Positions 35,436 to 43,684 of a stretch of 64,000 nucleotides of DNA are shown here, piece by piece. The stretch comes from Microbacterium sp. SD291 (GTDB taxonomy: Bacteria; Actinomycetota; Actinomycetes; Actinomycetales; Microbacteriaceae): contig NZ_JADIJR010000001.1 of the NCBI RefSeq assembly GCF_017355365.1, forward strand, positions 243,876 to 307,875, written 5' to 3'. The translations under genes were made by a program, and so were the position numbers. Position 1 is the first letter of the stretch. Each line of letters starts with the position of its first letter. The notes under the pieces were generated by a model. The model saw only the letters and a program-made list of their open reading frames with translations, was not told the DNA's origin and did not search any database.

Positions 35436-35717
35436 ATGGACGACGTGATCGGCTGGCTGCAGGTGATGCTCGCGGTCACGCTCGGTCCCTGCCTGATCGT
35501 CTTCGCCATCGTGCGGAGCATGTCGACGAAGCCGGTCGAGGTGAAGTACAGGGGCGCAGGCGGCGGGCTGGGAGGCGCCTTCGATGCGATCTGGATGCCG
35601 TCGGCGCACGAAGCCGGCATGGAGCGCGATCGTCAGTCCGAGCGGACAGCGCCGGCGCCGTCGTCCGGCGATCCTTCGAGCAGGATTCAGGGCGACCGCA
35701 TCATCCTCGACCTCTGA
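35436..35717 (+). CDS. Small single-helix membrane protein
   Basis: A 93-residue protein with one hydrophobic helix at about residues 6-28 (LQVMLAVTLGPCLIVFAIV) and a hydrophilic tail. I do not recognise it. A TACGCT hexamer at 35424-35429 stands 6 bases before the ATG, which fits the leaderless pattern of neighbouring genes and supports this start. It lies 53 bases after the S33 peptidase gene and ends at a terminator. Confidence 0.6.
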   Translation: MDDVIGWLQVMLAVTLGPCLIVFAIVRSMSTKPVEVKYRGAGGGLGGAFDAIWMPSAHEAGMERDRQSERTAPAPSSGDPSSRIQGDRIILDL

Positions 35718-35728
35718 AGGGGACGAGA

Positions 35729-35760
35729 AAGGCCCCGCGCTCCGAGGAGCGCGGGGCCTT
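35729..35760. terminator. Bidirectional terminator
   Basis: A perfect 14-bp stem (35729-35742 with 35747-35760) with loop CGAG separates the small membrane-protein gene from the opposing L31 gene, whose stop is 14 bases away. Confidence 0.88.
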
Positions 35761-35774
35761 CGCGGCGAGGGTCC

Positions 35775-36032
35775 TTACTTGGACGAGCCGCCGAAGCCCT
35801 TGAAGCGCTGGTTGAACTTCTCGACGCGACCGGCCGAGTCCATGATGCGCTGCTTGCCCGTGTAGAACGGGTGCGAGGCCGAGGAGATCTCGACGTCGAT
35901 GACGGGGTACTCCACACCGTCCAGCTCGACGGTCTTGTCGCTGGTCACGGTGGAGCGGGTGAGGAACGTCTCGCCCGAGCCGAGGTCGCGGAACACGACA
36001 GCCTGGTAATCGGGGTGAATGTCAGTCTTCAT
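35775..36032 (-). CDS. rpmE2: 50S ribosomal protein L31, type B
   Basis: An 85-residue type B L31. It starts [16 protein letters not shown], has SHPFYTGKQ and lacks the four zinc-binding cysteines of type A L31. Type B paralogues often replace the zinc form when zinc is short and are then repressed by Zur; no Zur box is evident here. The ATG is preceded by AAGGAA. A leader with two hairpins lies upstream. Confidence 0.96.
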   Translation of the reverse strand: MKTDIHPDYQAVVFRDLGSGETFLTRSTVTSDKTVELDGVEYPVIDVEISSASHPFYTGKQRIMDSAGRVEKFNQRFKGFGGSSK

Positions 36033-36112
36033 GGGATTCCTTAATCAGTGCCCTGGATTGTGCCAGGGGCGAGGGAAGTCTGCGGTGCTGAGAGCACCAA
36101 GGATCGATTCTA
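36033..36112 (-). promoter_or_regulatory. L31 promoter and structured leader
   Basis: TAGAAT at 36107-36112 is a good -10 for the L31 gene, giving a leader of about 65 nt. It can form a stem-loop at 36050-36070 (GCCCTGG with CCAGGGGC) and a perfect six-pair hairpin at 36084-36098 (GGTGCT/AGCACC). The arrangement resembles a ribosomal protein leader. Confidence 0.5.
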
Positions 36113-36142
36113 ACAGGACTTCGAAAGGATCAGTGACCCGGT

Positions 36143-36928
36143 TCAGGACGCCGCGCGCGCGGCGTGGCGTCCGTCCTCGGTGCTGAGCGAGATCGGCATG
36201 CCGAACGCCTCGGTGAGGGCTTCGGCCGTCAGGGCCTCCGCGATGGGGCCGGCCGCCACGATCCGGCCGTCGCGGATCAGCATCACGTGGGTGAAGCCGA
36301 CGGGGATCTCCTCGACGTGGTGCGTCACCATCAGCATCGCCGGGGTCGTCGGCGAGGAGGCGTATCCGCTGAGCAGCGCGAGCAGCTCCTCGCGCGAGCC
36401 GAGGTCCAGCGACGCCGTCGGCTCGTCCAGGAGCAGCAGCTCGGGGTCGGTCATCACCGCGCGGGCGATCTGCACGCGCTTCTGCTCGCCGTCGCTCAGC
36501 GTGCCGAAGGTGCGGTCGGCCAGGTGGTCGAGGCGCCAGTCGCCGAGCACGCGAAGCGCCCGGCGCTCGTCGATGTCCTCGTAGCTCTCGTTCCAGCGGC
36601 CGAGGACCGAGTACGCGGCGGTCAGCACGGCGTTCAGCACGGTCTCGTCGCGCGGCACGCGCTTGGCCATGGCCGATGAGGCGAATCCGATGCGGGGACG
36701 CACCTCGAACACGTCGGTCCGGCCGAGCGTCTCCCCCAGCACGGTGACCGTGCCGGACGTCGGATGCATCAGCGTGTCAGCGAGCTGCAGCAGCGTCGTC
36801 TTGCCGGCGCCGTTCGGGCCGAGGATCACCCAGCGCTGATCATCCGCGACCTGCCAGGTCACGTGATCGATGATGTTGCGCCCCTCGCGGCGCACGACGA
36901 CGTCGGTGAATTCCAGGGCGATCGACAT
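36143..36928 (-). CDS. ABC transporter ATP-binding protein
   Basis: A 261-residue ABC ATPase with Walker A GPNGAGKTT near residues 38-46, signature LSDGEQKRVQIARA, Walker B LLLLDEPTASLD and switch His in VTHHVEE. The signature has Asp instead of Gly in the usual LSGG. No permease or binding protein is encoded nearby, so its partner and substrate are unknown; it resembles ModF/YlmA-like single ATPases. TAGGCT at 36936-36941 stands 7 bases before the ATG with no ribosome site, suggesting leaderless transcription. Confidence 0.9.
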   Translation of the reverse strand: MSIALEFTDVVVRREGRNIIDHVTWQVADDQRWVILGPNGAGKTTLLQLADTLMHPTSGTVTVLGETLGRTDVFEVRPRIGFASSAMAKRVPRDETVLNAVLTAAYSVLGRWNESYEDIDERRALRVLGDWRLDHLADRTFGTLSDGEQKRVQIARAVMTDPELLLLDEPTASLDLGSREELLALLSGYASSPTTPAMLMVTHHVEEIPVGFTHVMLIRDGRIVAAGPIAEALTAEALTEAFGMPISLSTEDGRHAARAAS

Positions 36929-36946
36929 GCGAACCAGCCTATCGGC

Positions 36947-38131
36947 TCAGGCGGTCAGCTCCGCGTACAGCGCGCGGGTGGTGTCGGCGATCGCGCCCCA
37001 GCTGAACTCGTCCCTCGCCCGCTCGCGTCCTGCCTCGCCGTAGGCCTTCGCGCGGGCCGGGTCGGAGGTCACCTCCGTCAGCACTGCCGCGAGGTCTGCG
37101 ACGTAGCGCTCAGGGTCGACCGGAGTGCCGGTTCCGTCCTGCACCTGCTCGATCGGCACCAGCCGCCCCGTCACGCCGTCGTCGACGACTTCGGGGATGC
37201 CCCCGGTGGCCGTGCCGACCACTGCGGCGCCGCAGGCCATCGCCTCGAGGTTCACGATGCCGAGCGGCTCGTAGACGGAGGGGCAGACGAACGTCGTGGC
37301 AGCCGTGAGGATCGCGGAGAGCTCGTCACGAGGCAGCATCTTCTCGATCCAGATCACGCCTTCGCGAGTCTGCTGCAGCAGCCGCACGCCCTCCTGCACC
37401 TCCGCCATGATCTCCGGGGTGTCCGGTGCGCCGGCGCACAGCACGAGCTGCACCTCGGGCGGCAGCAGCCGCGCCGCCTGGAGCATGTACGGCAGCCCCT
37501 TCTGCCGCGTGATGCGGCCGACGAAGACCACCGAAGGACGCTCCGGGTCCATGCCGATCGACTGCAGGAACTCCGGGTTCTGCACGGGATGCCAGCGCTC
37601 GACGTCGATGCCGTTGTGGATCACCCTGACCCTCGAGGGGTCGACGTTCGGGTAGCTGCGCAGGATGTCGGCGCGCATGCCGGCGCTCACCGCGATGACC
37701 GCGGCGGCGTTCTCGTACGCGAGCTTCTCGATGCCGCTGGAGACCGCATAGCCGCCGCCGAGCTGCTCGGCCTTCCACGGTCGCAGCGGCTCGAGGCTGT
37801 GCGCGGTGAGCACGTGCGGGATGCCGTGCAGCTGCGAGGCGATGTGCCCGGCGAAGTTCGCGTACCAGGTGTGGCTGTGCACGAGGTCGGCGTCGGCGAT
37901 CGCGGAGACGATCTCGAGATCGGTGCCGAGGGTCTGCAGCGCGGCGTTCGCGTTCGCGAGCTCGGACGGCGGTCTGTAGGCGAAGGTTCCGGCCTCATCG
38001 CGGGGCGCGCCGAAGGCGCGGACACGCACTTCGATGCTCTGCCGCAGCGCGGCGACGAGCTCCGCGACGTGCACACCGGCACCGCCGTAGACCTCCGGCG
38101 GGTACTCCTTCGTGATCATTTCGACTCGCAT
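36947..38131 (-). CDS. glgM: Glycogen synthase/maltose-1-phosphate synthase, GT4 (GlgM/GlgA)
   Basis: A 394-residue GT4 glycosyltransferase with KEYPPEVYGGAGVHVAEL at the N-terminus, GRITRQKGLPYML and the donor motif EPLGIVNLEAMACG. It is annotated as Corynebacterium-type glycogen synthase; the mycobacterial counterpart Rv1212c, also divergent from glgC, makes maltose 1-phosphate from ADP-glucose. The same layout here favours that role, but biochemistry cannot be decided from sequence. The ATG at 38131 is set by a TAGCGT hexamer 7 bases upstream and by the MRVEMITKEYPP start. Confidence 0.9.
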   Translation of the reverse strand: MRVEMITKEYPPEVYGGAGVHVAELVAALRQSIEVRVRAFGAPRDEAGTFAYRPPSELANANAALQTLGTDLEIVSAIADADLVHSHTWYANFAGHIASQLHGIPHVLTAHSLEPLRPWKAEQLGGGYAVSSGIEKLAYENAAAVIAVSAGMRADILRSYPNVDPSRVRVIHNGIDVERWHPVQNPEFLQSIGMDPERPSVVFVGRITRQKGLPYMLQAARLLPPEVQLVLCAGAPDTPEIMAEVQEGVRLLQQTREGVIWIEKMLPRDELSAILTAATTFVCPSVYEPLGIVNLEAMACGAAVVGTATGGIPEVVDDGVTGRLVPIEQVQDGTGTPVDPERYVADLAAVLTEVTSDPARAKAYGEAGRERARDEFSWGAIADTTRALYAELTA

Positions 38132-38178
38132 GCTCGAAACGCTAGTACACGCCGGGATTCGCCCTCTAGGGTGGAGCC

Positions 38179-39420
38179 ATGTCCGCACCAAAGAAGATCT
38201 TCGGCATCATCCTCGCCGGCGGCGAGGGCAAGCGTCTCATGCCCCTGACGGCGGACCGGGCGAAACCGGCCGTGCCCTTCGGAGGGCAGTACCGATTGAT
38301 CGACTTCGCGATCTCCAACCTCATCAACTCGGGGCTGAGGCAGATCGTGGTGCTCACCCAGTACAAGTCCCACAGCCTCGACCGGCACATCTCGCAGACC
38401 TGGCGCATGTCGGCCCTGCTCGACTCGTACGTCGCCTCGGTGCCCGCTCAGCAGCGACTCGGAAAGCGCTGGTTCTCCGGATCCGCCGATGCCATCCTGC
38501 AGAGCCTGAACCTGATCAACGACGAGAAGCCGGACATCGTCATCGTGATCGGCGCCGACCACGTGTACCGGATGGACTTCCGGCAGATGCTCGACGCCCA
38601 CATCGAGTCCGGCGCGAAGGCGACCGTGGCCGGCATCCGTCAGCCTCTCGCGCTCGCGTCGCAGTTCGGCGTCATCGACGCGGACACGGAGTCTGGTCGC
38701 ATCAAGCAGTTCCTGGAGAAGCCGACGGATGCCGCAGGCCTCGACGACTCCCCTCACGAGGTGCTCGCCTCGATGGGCAATTACATCTTCGACGCCGACG
38801 CCCTGATCGAGGCGGTCGAGTCGGACGGCGAGTCGCCGACGTCGGGTCACGACATGGGCGGCGACATCGTGCCGTACTTCGTGGACCGAGGCGAGGCCGG
38901 CTACTACGACATGAAGCAGAACGACGTGCCCGGCTCCTCGCCGCGTGACCGCTCGTACTGGCGCGACGTCGGTACGATCGACTCCTTCTTCGACGCCCAC
39001 ATGGATCTCATCTCCACGCTGCCGGTGTTCAACCTGTACAACATGGAGTGGCCGATCCACTCGCAGGCCGTGAACTCGCCGCCCGCCAAGTTCGTGCGCG
39101 ACTCGGTCGGCCGCATCGGCAACGCGATCGACTCGATCGTCTCCCTCGGATGCGTGCTCTCCGGCACCCATGTCGAGCGCAGCGTCGTGGGTCCGTGGAC
39201 GCTGGCCGGCGGCGGCTCGACCATCACCGACTCGGTGCTGTTCGATCACGTCCGGGTCGGCGCGGGCGCCCGCGTGCACCGTGCCATCCTCGACAAGAAC
39301 GTCGTCCTCGCCGACGGCGCGACGGTGGGCGTGGACCGCGAGCGCGACCTCGCCAGGGGTTTCACCGTCACGGAGTCGGGCATCACGGTCGTCGGCAAGG
39401 GCGTGCACGTCGAGCGCTGA
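38179..39420 (+). CDS. glgC: Glucose-1-phosphate adenylyltransferase
   Basis: GlgC, 413 residues, makes ADP-glucose from ATP and glucose 1-phosphate, the donor for the divergent GlgM. The nucleotidyltransferase start [20 protein letters not shown], the catalytic Asp in [11 protein letters not shown] and the glucose-1-phosphate site FLEKPTD are present, followed by the C-terminal left-handed beta helix. TAGGGT at 38167-38172 stands 6 bases before the ATG; only 47 bases separate the two glg starts, so both promoters lie inside that gap. Confidence 0.97.
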   Translation: MSAPKKIFGIILAGGEGKRLMPLTADRAKPAVPFGGQYRLIDFAISNLINSGLRQIVVLTQYKSHSLDRHISQTWRMSALLDSYVASVPAQQRLGKRWFSGSADAILQSLNLINDEKPDIVIVIGADHVYRMDFRQMLDAHIESGAKATVAGIRQPLALASQFGVIDADTESGRIKQFLEKPTDAAGLDDSPHEVLASMGNYIFDADALIEAVESDGESPTSGHDMGGDIVPYFVDRGEAGYYDMKQNDVPGSSPRDRSYWRDVGTIDSFFDAHMDLISTLPVFNLYNMEWPIHSQAVNSPPAKFVRDSVGRIGNAIDSIVSLGCVLSGTHVERSVVGPWTLAGGGSTITDSVLFDHVRVGAGARVHRAILDKNVVLADGATVGVDRERDLARGFTVTESGITVVGKGVHVER

Positions 39421-39470
39421 GCGCGTCACGCGGCGTCGCGTCCCCGGCGCCGATCGCTAGGCTCGAACGC

Positions 39471-40106
39471 GTGACCTCTGCGCGCTTCCTCGTCGTCCTC
39501 GATGCCGATTCCACCCTCATCCGCAATGAGGTGATCGAGCTGCTCGCCGATGAGGCGGGGCGGCGCGACGAGGTGCAGGCCGCGACAGAGGCGGCGATGC
39601 GCGGGGAGGTCGACTTCGCCGCCAGCCTGCGCACCCGCGTGGCGGCCCTCGAGGGCGTGCCGGTCACCGCGTTCGCGCGGGTCCTCGCCCGCATCGAGCC
39701 GACGGCCGGCGTGCGCGAGCTCACCGCGGCCGTTCATGACCGCGGCGGAGTCGTCGGCGTCGTGTCCGGCGGGTTCCACGAGATCCTCGACGATGTGGCG
39801 CCGGGGCTCGGCGTCGACCGCTGGCGCGCCAACCGACTCGAGGTCGCCGACGGCGCCCTCACCGGCCGGGTCGACGGCGAGATCGTGGACGCAGCGGCCA
39901 AGGCCGCGTCGCTGCAGGAGTGGGCCGCCGACCTCGGCGTCGCCCCGCACGCGACGATCGCGATCGGCGACGGCGCCAACGATCTGCAGATGATGGCCGT
40001 CGCCGGCCTCGGCCTCGCGTTCAACGCGAAGCCCGCCGTGCGCGCGGCGGCGAGCCTGGTCGTCGGCCCGCAGGACCTCTCCGAGGTCATCGCCCTGCTG
40101 CCGTAG
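39471..40106 (+). CDS. serB: Phosphoserine phosphatase
   Basis: SerB, 211 residues, a HAD-family phosphatase that makes L-serine from phosphoserine. The nucleophile motif is VLDADSTLI (Asp10, Asp12), followed by VVSGGFHEIL and the acidic motif GDGANDLQMM with its upstream lysine region. It lacks the N-terminal ACT-like domain of some SerB proteins. The GTG at 39471 is supported by TAGGCT 7 bases upstream and the position of the nucleophile motif; the longer open frame overlaps glgC. Confidence 0.94.
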   Translation: MTSARFLVVLDADSTLIRNEVIELLADEAGRRDEVQAATEAAMRGEVDFAASLRTRVAALEGVPVTAFARVLARIEPTAGVRELTAAVHDRGGVVGVVSGGFHEILDDVAPGLGVDRWRANRLEVADGALTGRVDGEIVDAAAKAASLQEWAADLGVAPHATIAIGDGANDLQMMAVAGLGLAFNAKPAVRAAASLVVGPQDLSEVIALLP

Positions 40107-40138
40107 CGGATGTCGGCGGCCGCGGCTAGCTTCGTGGC

Positions 40139-40834
40139 ATGGACATCATCCTCATCCCCGGTCTCTGGCTCGACGCGACCAGCTGGGCCGAGGTGCTCCC
40201 CCGGCTGGAGGGCGCGGGGCACCGTGTGCATCCGCTCACGATGCCGGGTCTCGACGCTCCCGCGTCCGCGTCGTCCGACATCGGCATCGCGGACTGGGTG
40301 GCGGCGGGAGTCGCCGCCGTCGATGCCGTACCCGGCCCCGTCGTGGTCGTCGGGCACAGCGGCGGCGGCAACGTCGCCTGGGGTGTCGCAGATGCGCGTC
40401 CTGATCGGGTCGCCCGGGTGATCTTCGTCGACACGGTCCCGCCTCCGGCGGGGTCGGGGATCAGCGAGTTCGAGGTGGTCGACGGCGTCATCCCGTTCCC
40501 CGGCTGGGACTTCTTCCCCGCCGAAGACGTCGACGATCTCGACGACGTCACCCGGGCGCGGACCGCGCCGCTCACGCACAGCGTGCCGGCCCGTGTCCCC
40601 GCCGATCCGATCGCTCTCGCCGACGACGCGCGTCACCGCGTGCCGGTCACGCTGCTGATGGGCGGACTCGACCGGGAGACGCTGGAGTCGGAGCTCGAGA
40701 ACTGGGGGCCGTATGCCGATGAGTTCCGCGCCATCGACGACGTCGAGGTGGTGCGCATCGGATCCGGTCATTGGCCGCAGTTCTCCGCGCCGCAGCGCCT
40801 CGCCGAGCTGATGCTCGCCGCGATCGCCCGCTGA
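40139..40834 (+). CDS. Alpha/beta hydrolase
   Basis: A 231-residue alpha/beta hydrolase with nucleophile Ser in VGHSGGGNVAW near residues 77-87 and catalytic His in GSGHWPQFSAP near the C-terminus. It resembles esterase-like proteins annotated as RsbQ/salicylate esterase type; the substrate is unknown. TAGCTT at 40127-40132 stands 6 bases before the ATG, so the mRNA is probably leaderless. Confidence 0.87.
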   Translation: MDIILIPGLWLDATSWAEVLPRLEGAGHRVHPLTMPGLDAPASASSDIGIADWVAAGVAAVDAVPGPVVVVGHSGGGNVAWGVADARPDRVARVIFVDTVPPPAGSGISEFEVVDGVIPFPGWDFFPAEDVDDLDDVTRARTAPLTHSVPARVPADPIALADDARHRVPVTLLMGGLDRETLESELENWGPYADEFRAIDDVEVVRIGSGHWPQFSAPQRLAELMLAAIAR

Positions 40835-40872
40835 CGAGCGGGTCTGCGCCGCCGCAGCGCGTCAGGCGGGGC

Positions 40873-41583
40873 TCAGTGCCCCATGCCGAGGCCCCCGTCG
40901 ACGGGGATCACGGCGCCGGAGATGTAACCGGAGTCGTCGCTCGCGAGCCAGGTCACGACGCCGGCGACCTCGTCGGGGGTGGCGAAGCGCCCGGCCGGGA
41001 TGCTGGCCTTGTACTGCTTCTGCGTCTCCTCGGGGAGTTCGGCCGTCATGTCGGTCTCGATGAATCCGGGCGCGACGACGTTCGCGGTGATGCCGCGGCC
41101 GCCGAGTTCACGGGTGAGCGAGCGGGCGAAGCCGACGAGGGCGCTCTTCGAGGCGGAGTAGTTGACCTGTCCGGCGGAGCCGTAGAGGCCGACGACGCTG
41201 GAGATGAGGATCACGCGACCGAAACGGGCGCGCAGCATGCCCTTCGAGGCGCGCTTGACCACACGGAACGTGCCGCCGAGGTTCGTGGCGACGACGCTGT
41301 CGAAATCGTCCTCGCTCATGCGCAGGAGCAGTGTGTCCTTCGTGATCCCGGCGTTCGCGACGACGATCTCCACGGGTCCGAGCTGCTGCTCGACCTCGGT
41401 GAACGCGGCGTCGAGGGCGGCGGCATCGGTGACGTCCGCACGCACCGTGAGCGTGCCATCGGGGCCTTCCCCGCTGCGAGCCGTGACCGCGACCTTGTAG
41501 CCCTCACGGACGAATCGCTCGGCGATGGCCCGGCCGATGCCCCGGTTGCCTCCGGTGACGAGGACGACGCGCTGAGAACTCAT
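40873..41583 (-). CDS. fabG: 3-oxoacyl-ACP reductase FabG
   Basis: A 236-residue short-chain dehydrogenase of the FabG type, which reduces 3-ketoacyl-ACP with NADPH. TGGNRGIGRAI is at residues 10-20, NAGITKDTLLLRM follows, the catalytic Ser and Tyr are in ILISSVVG and NYSASKSALVG, and GFIETDMTAELP is a typical FabG segment. The ATG at 41583 has CAGGAG upstream; the long upstream frame is not coding. It supplies the reduction step missing from the fab operon at 24.5-28.1 kb. Confidence 0.93.
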   Translation of the reverse strand: MSSQRVVLVTGGNRGIGRAIAERFVREGYKVAVTARSGEGPDGTLTVRADVTDAAALDAAFTEVEQQLGPVEIVVANAGITKDTLLLRMSEDDFDSVVATNLGGTFRVVKRASKGMLRARFGRVILISSVVGLYGSAGQVNYSASKSALVGFARSLTRELGGRGITANVVAPGFIETDMTAELPEETQKQYKASIPAGRFATPDEVAGVVTWLASDDSGYISGAVIPVDGGLGMGH

Positions 41584-41719
41584 TTCCACTCCTGATCTGG
41601 CCGGCGGATTCCGTGGCCGGGTCATAGGCGATCCTATCGAGGATGCCGTCGGTGCTCCGAGAGAGGTTTGACAGAACCGGGTGCTGCTGAAACGCTGAGC
41701 ACGACGAAAGGCACGCAGC

Positions 41720-42265
41720 GTGAGCGATAGCAGCATCCCCACTCCGGCAGGCGACCCGCAGCCGACGCCACCGCCCGTCGCGCCCGCCGCGCAGCCCGTC
41801 CAGGCCTATCCGGGCGCCGCGCCCGCCTACCCGGGTGCTCAGCCTCCCGCCTACGGCGCTCAGCCTCCCGCCTACGCCGCCCCCGCGCCCCCGCAGGGCT
41901 ACTACGGCGCAGCCGCACCCGTGCAGCAGCAGGCCCCTGGCTATCCGGCTTACGGGGCTCCCGCCTATCCGGCGCCCCGTCCGAGCAGCGGCCTGGCGAT
42001 CACCTCGCTCATCTGCGGCATCGGCGGCGTCGTGCTGTCGTGGGCGATCGTGCCGATCCTGGCATCGATCGTCGCCGTGATCACGGGCCACATGGTGCTG
42101 CGCCAGACCAAGGCGAACCCTGCTCTCGGCGGCCGCGGAATGGCCTTCGCCGGGTTGATCCTGGGCTACGTGATGGTCGCCGTGATCCTGATCGGCATCG
42201 TCACCATGGTGATCAGCTTCGTGTTCCTCGGCGCCTTCACCCTGCCGTTCATCTTCAGCAGCTGA
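41720..42265 (+). CDS. DUF4190 membrane protein with Pro/Ala/Tyr-rich N-terminus
   Basis: A 181-residue protein. Residues 1-90 are a low-complexity Pro/Ala/Tyr/Gln tail with repeats of AQPPAY and PAYP; residues 95-180 form a DUF4190-like unit with two hydrophobic helices (LICGIGGVVLSWAIVPILAS and a C-terminal one). Such proteins are common in actinobacteria and of unknown function; the tail is likely cytoplasmic and disordered. GAAAGG precedes the GTG start. The tail contains the duplicated 21-bp unit noted separately. Confidence 0.83.
   Translation: MSDSSIPTPAGDPQPTPPPVAPAAQPVQAYPGAAPAYPGAQPPAYGAQPPAYAAPAPPQGYYGAAAPVQQQAPGYPAYGAPAYPAPRPSSGLAITSLICGIGGVVLSWAIVPILASIVAVITGHMVLRQTKANPALGGRGMAFAGLILGYVMVAVILIGIVTMVISFVFLGAFTLPFIFSS
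41837..41878 (+). repeat. Tandem 21-bp duplication inside the DUF4190 gene
   Basis: Two adjacent 21-bp units (41837-41857 and 41858-41878) differ at one base and encode AQPPAYG and AQPPAYA. In-frame, so copy number can change without breaking the gene. Confidence 0.85.
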
Positions 42266-42318
42266 TACCGCGCGGATCGCGCGCCGGGCGGCCTGCACCG
42301 GCGTAGGCTGGATGCATC

Positions 42319-42669
42319 GTGAAGAGCAAGCGCCTGGTCCCTGCCGTCACCTCCCTGCCGCAGTCGCCGCAGGATGAGGCTGACCATCGCGTGCGCCGTT
42401 ATGCGCTCACGATGACGATCCGGATCGCGTGCTTCGGCCTGATGGTCCTCGTGCAGCCGTACGGCTGGTACACCTGGGTGTTCGCCATCGCCGCCGCGGT
42501 GCTGCCCTACATCGCCGTCGTGTTCGCCAACGCTGGCAGCGACAGCACCGAGACCGTCGTGGAGTCCCCGCTGCAGCAGCTCGAGGCGGCGGCACCGGCC
42601 GAGACCGCGGCGGATGACACAGAACCGCAGATCCTCACGGTCCGCGAGAACCGCCAGGACGAGGCGTGA
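42319..42669 (+). CDS. DUF3099 membrane protein
   Basis: A 116-residue protein of the DUF3099 family with two membrane helices (about residues 34-51 and 54-72, RIACFGLMVLVQPYGWYTWV) and an acidic tail. Function is unknown. The GTG start has TAGGCT nine bases upstream. It overlaps the next small gene by four bases, and that gene overlaps SURF1 by four, so the three form a coupled operon. A link to cytochrome oxidase is suggested only by this position. Confidence 0.87.
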   Translation: MKSKRLVPAVTSLPQSPQDEADHRVRRYALTMTIRIACFGLMVLVQPYGWYTWVFAIAAAVLPYIAVVFANAGSDSTETVVESPLQQLEAAAPAETAADDTEPQILTVRENRQDEA

Positions 42670-42860
42670 CCGCACCGGAGTGCTCGCGCGCCGGGTGCCG
42701 GAATGCGGCGACGCAGCAGGTCGTGTGGCGCAATCCGCGCATCCACACCGCCGACCGCGAGAAGATCTGGCTCGCCTGCGACGAGCACGGCGGCTTCCTC
42801 CACGACTACCTCGCCGCACGCGACTTCCCGGTGACCGTGCGCCCCGGGGTTCCCGCATGA
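42666..42860 (+). CDS. Small Cys/His protein, putative zinc binding
   Basis: A 64-residue protein starting with GTG on the DUF3099 stop and ending on the SURF1 start. It has Cys6 and Cys11 (ECSRAGC), Cys38 (LACDEHG) and His residues, an arrangement able to bind one metal ion. I do not recognise a named family. Translational coupling on both sides supports it as a real gene. A role in metal delivery to cytochrome oxidase would fit SURF1 but is speculation. Confidence 0.78.
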   Translation: MTAPECSRAGCRNAATQQVVWRNPRIHTADREKIWLACDEHGGFLHDYLAARDFPVTVRPGVPA

Positions 42861-43684
42861 GCCCGCGGATGCTGCGCTGGAGCGTCTACGTCCTCATCGC
42901 CATCGGCTTCGCGGTGGCGTGTGCCTTCCTCTCGAACTGGCAGTTCGAGCGCAACGAATCGCGCGCCGACCAGATCGCTCTGGTCGAGCGGAACTACGAC
43001 GCGGAGCCGGTGCCGCTGGCCGATCTGATCGGATCGGCGGGCGTGCTGGACCCGGAGGACGAATGGCATCCGGTCACGCTCGCTGGCGAGTACCTCGCTG
43101 ACGAGCAGGTGCTGGTGCGCAACCGGCCGCACGGCGGCACGAGCGCCTTCGAGGTGCTGACCCCGTTCCGGGATGCGGATGGACGTCTCTTCCTCGTCGA
43201 TCGCGGCTGGGTTCCTCCTGGTGACGGCGAGTCACCGGACGCCGTACCCGCGCCGCCCTCCGGCGAGGTCGAGGTGACCGTGCGCCTGCGCCCTGGGGAA
43301 CAGCTCCCGGCTTCGGGCCGAGGAGCCCCCGATGGGCAGGTGCCGACCATCCACCTGCCTTCTGTCGACGACCTCGTGGACGGGGACCTGATCACCGGTG
43401 CCTACGGACAGCTGATCAGCGAGGAGCCGGGTTCGCTCGGCGGCTTCGCATCCCCCACCGAGGATCCGGGGCCGCACCTTTCCTATGCGATCCAGTGGAT
43501 CCTGTTCGCGCTGATGGGCTTCGTGTTCATCGGCTACATCATCCGCACCGAGATCGTGAAGCACCACGAGGAGCAGGAGGGCATCGCCGCGCCGGTGCGG
43601 GCTTCACGGCGCCGGGACAAGGATGCCGACGTCGAGGACGAACTCCTCGACGTGCGCGAGAGGCTCACTCCGCCCAGGCGGTGA
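42857..43684 (+). CDS. SURF1 family cytochrome oxidase biogenesis protein
   Basis: A 275-residue SURF1 homologue. An N-terminal helix (about residues 7-25) and a C-terminal helix (about 213-233) flank the extracytoplasmic domain, with the family motifs SNWQFERNESR, VRNRPHGG and VDRGWVPPG. SURF1 assists heme A insertion and assembly of the aa3 oxidase. CtaA and CtaB, which make heme A, lie at 60-63 kb. The ATG overlaps the previous stop. The last 20 bases overlap the opposing GH16-like gene. Confidence 0.92.
   Translation: MSPRMLRWSVYVLIAIGFAVACAFLSNWQFERNESRADQIALVERNYDAEPVPLADLIGSAGVLDPEDEWHPVTLAGEYLADEQVLVRNRPHGGTSAFEVLTPFRDADGRLFLVDRGWVPPGDGESPDAVPAPPSGEVEVTVRLRPGEQLPASGRGAPDGQVPTIHLPSVDDLVDGDLITGAYGQLISEEPGSLGGFASPTEDPGPHLSYAIQWILFALMGFVFIGYIIRTEIVKHHEEQEGIAAPVRASRRRDKDADVEDELLDVRERLTPPRR

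Noticed and set aside
36143..36928. Complete ABC importer with the ATPase at this place.
   Set aside because: No permease or binding-protein gene is adjacent; neighbours are L31 and glgM.
41837..41878. CRISPR-like or mobile repeat.
   Set aside because: Only two adjacent 21-bp copies in frame inside a Pro-rich coding tail; no spacers.
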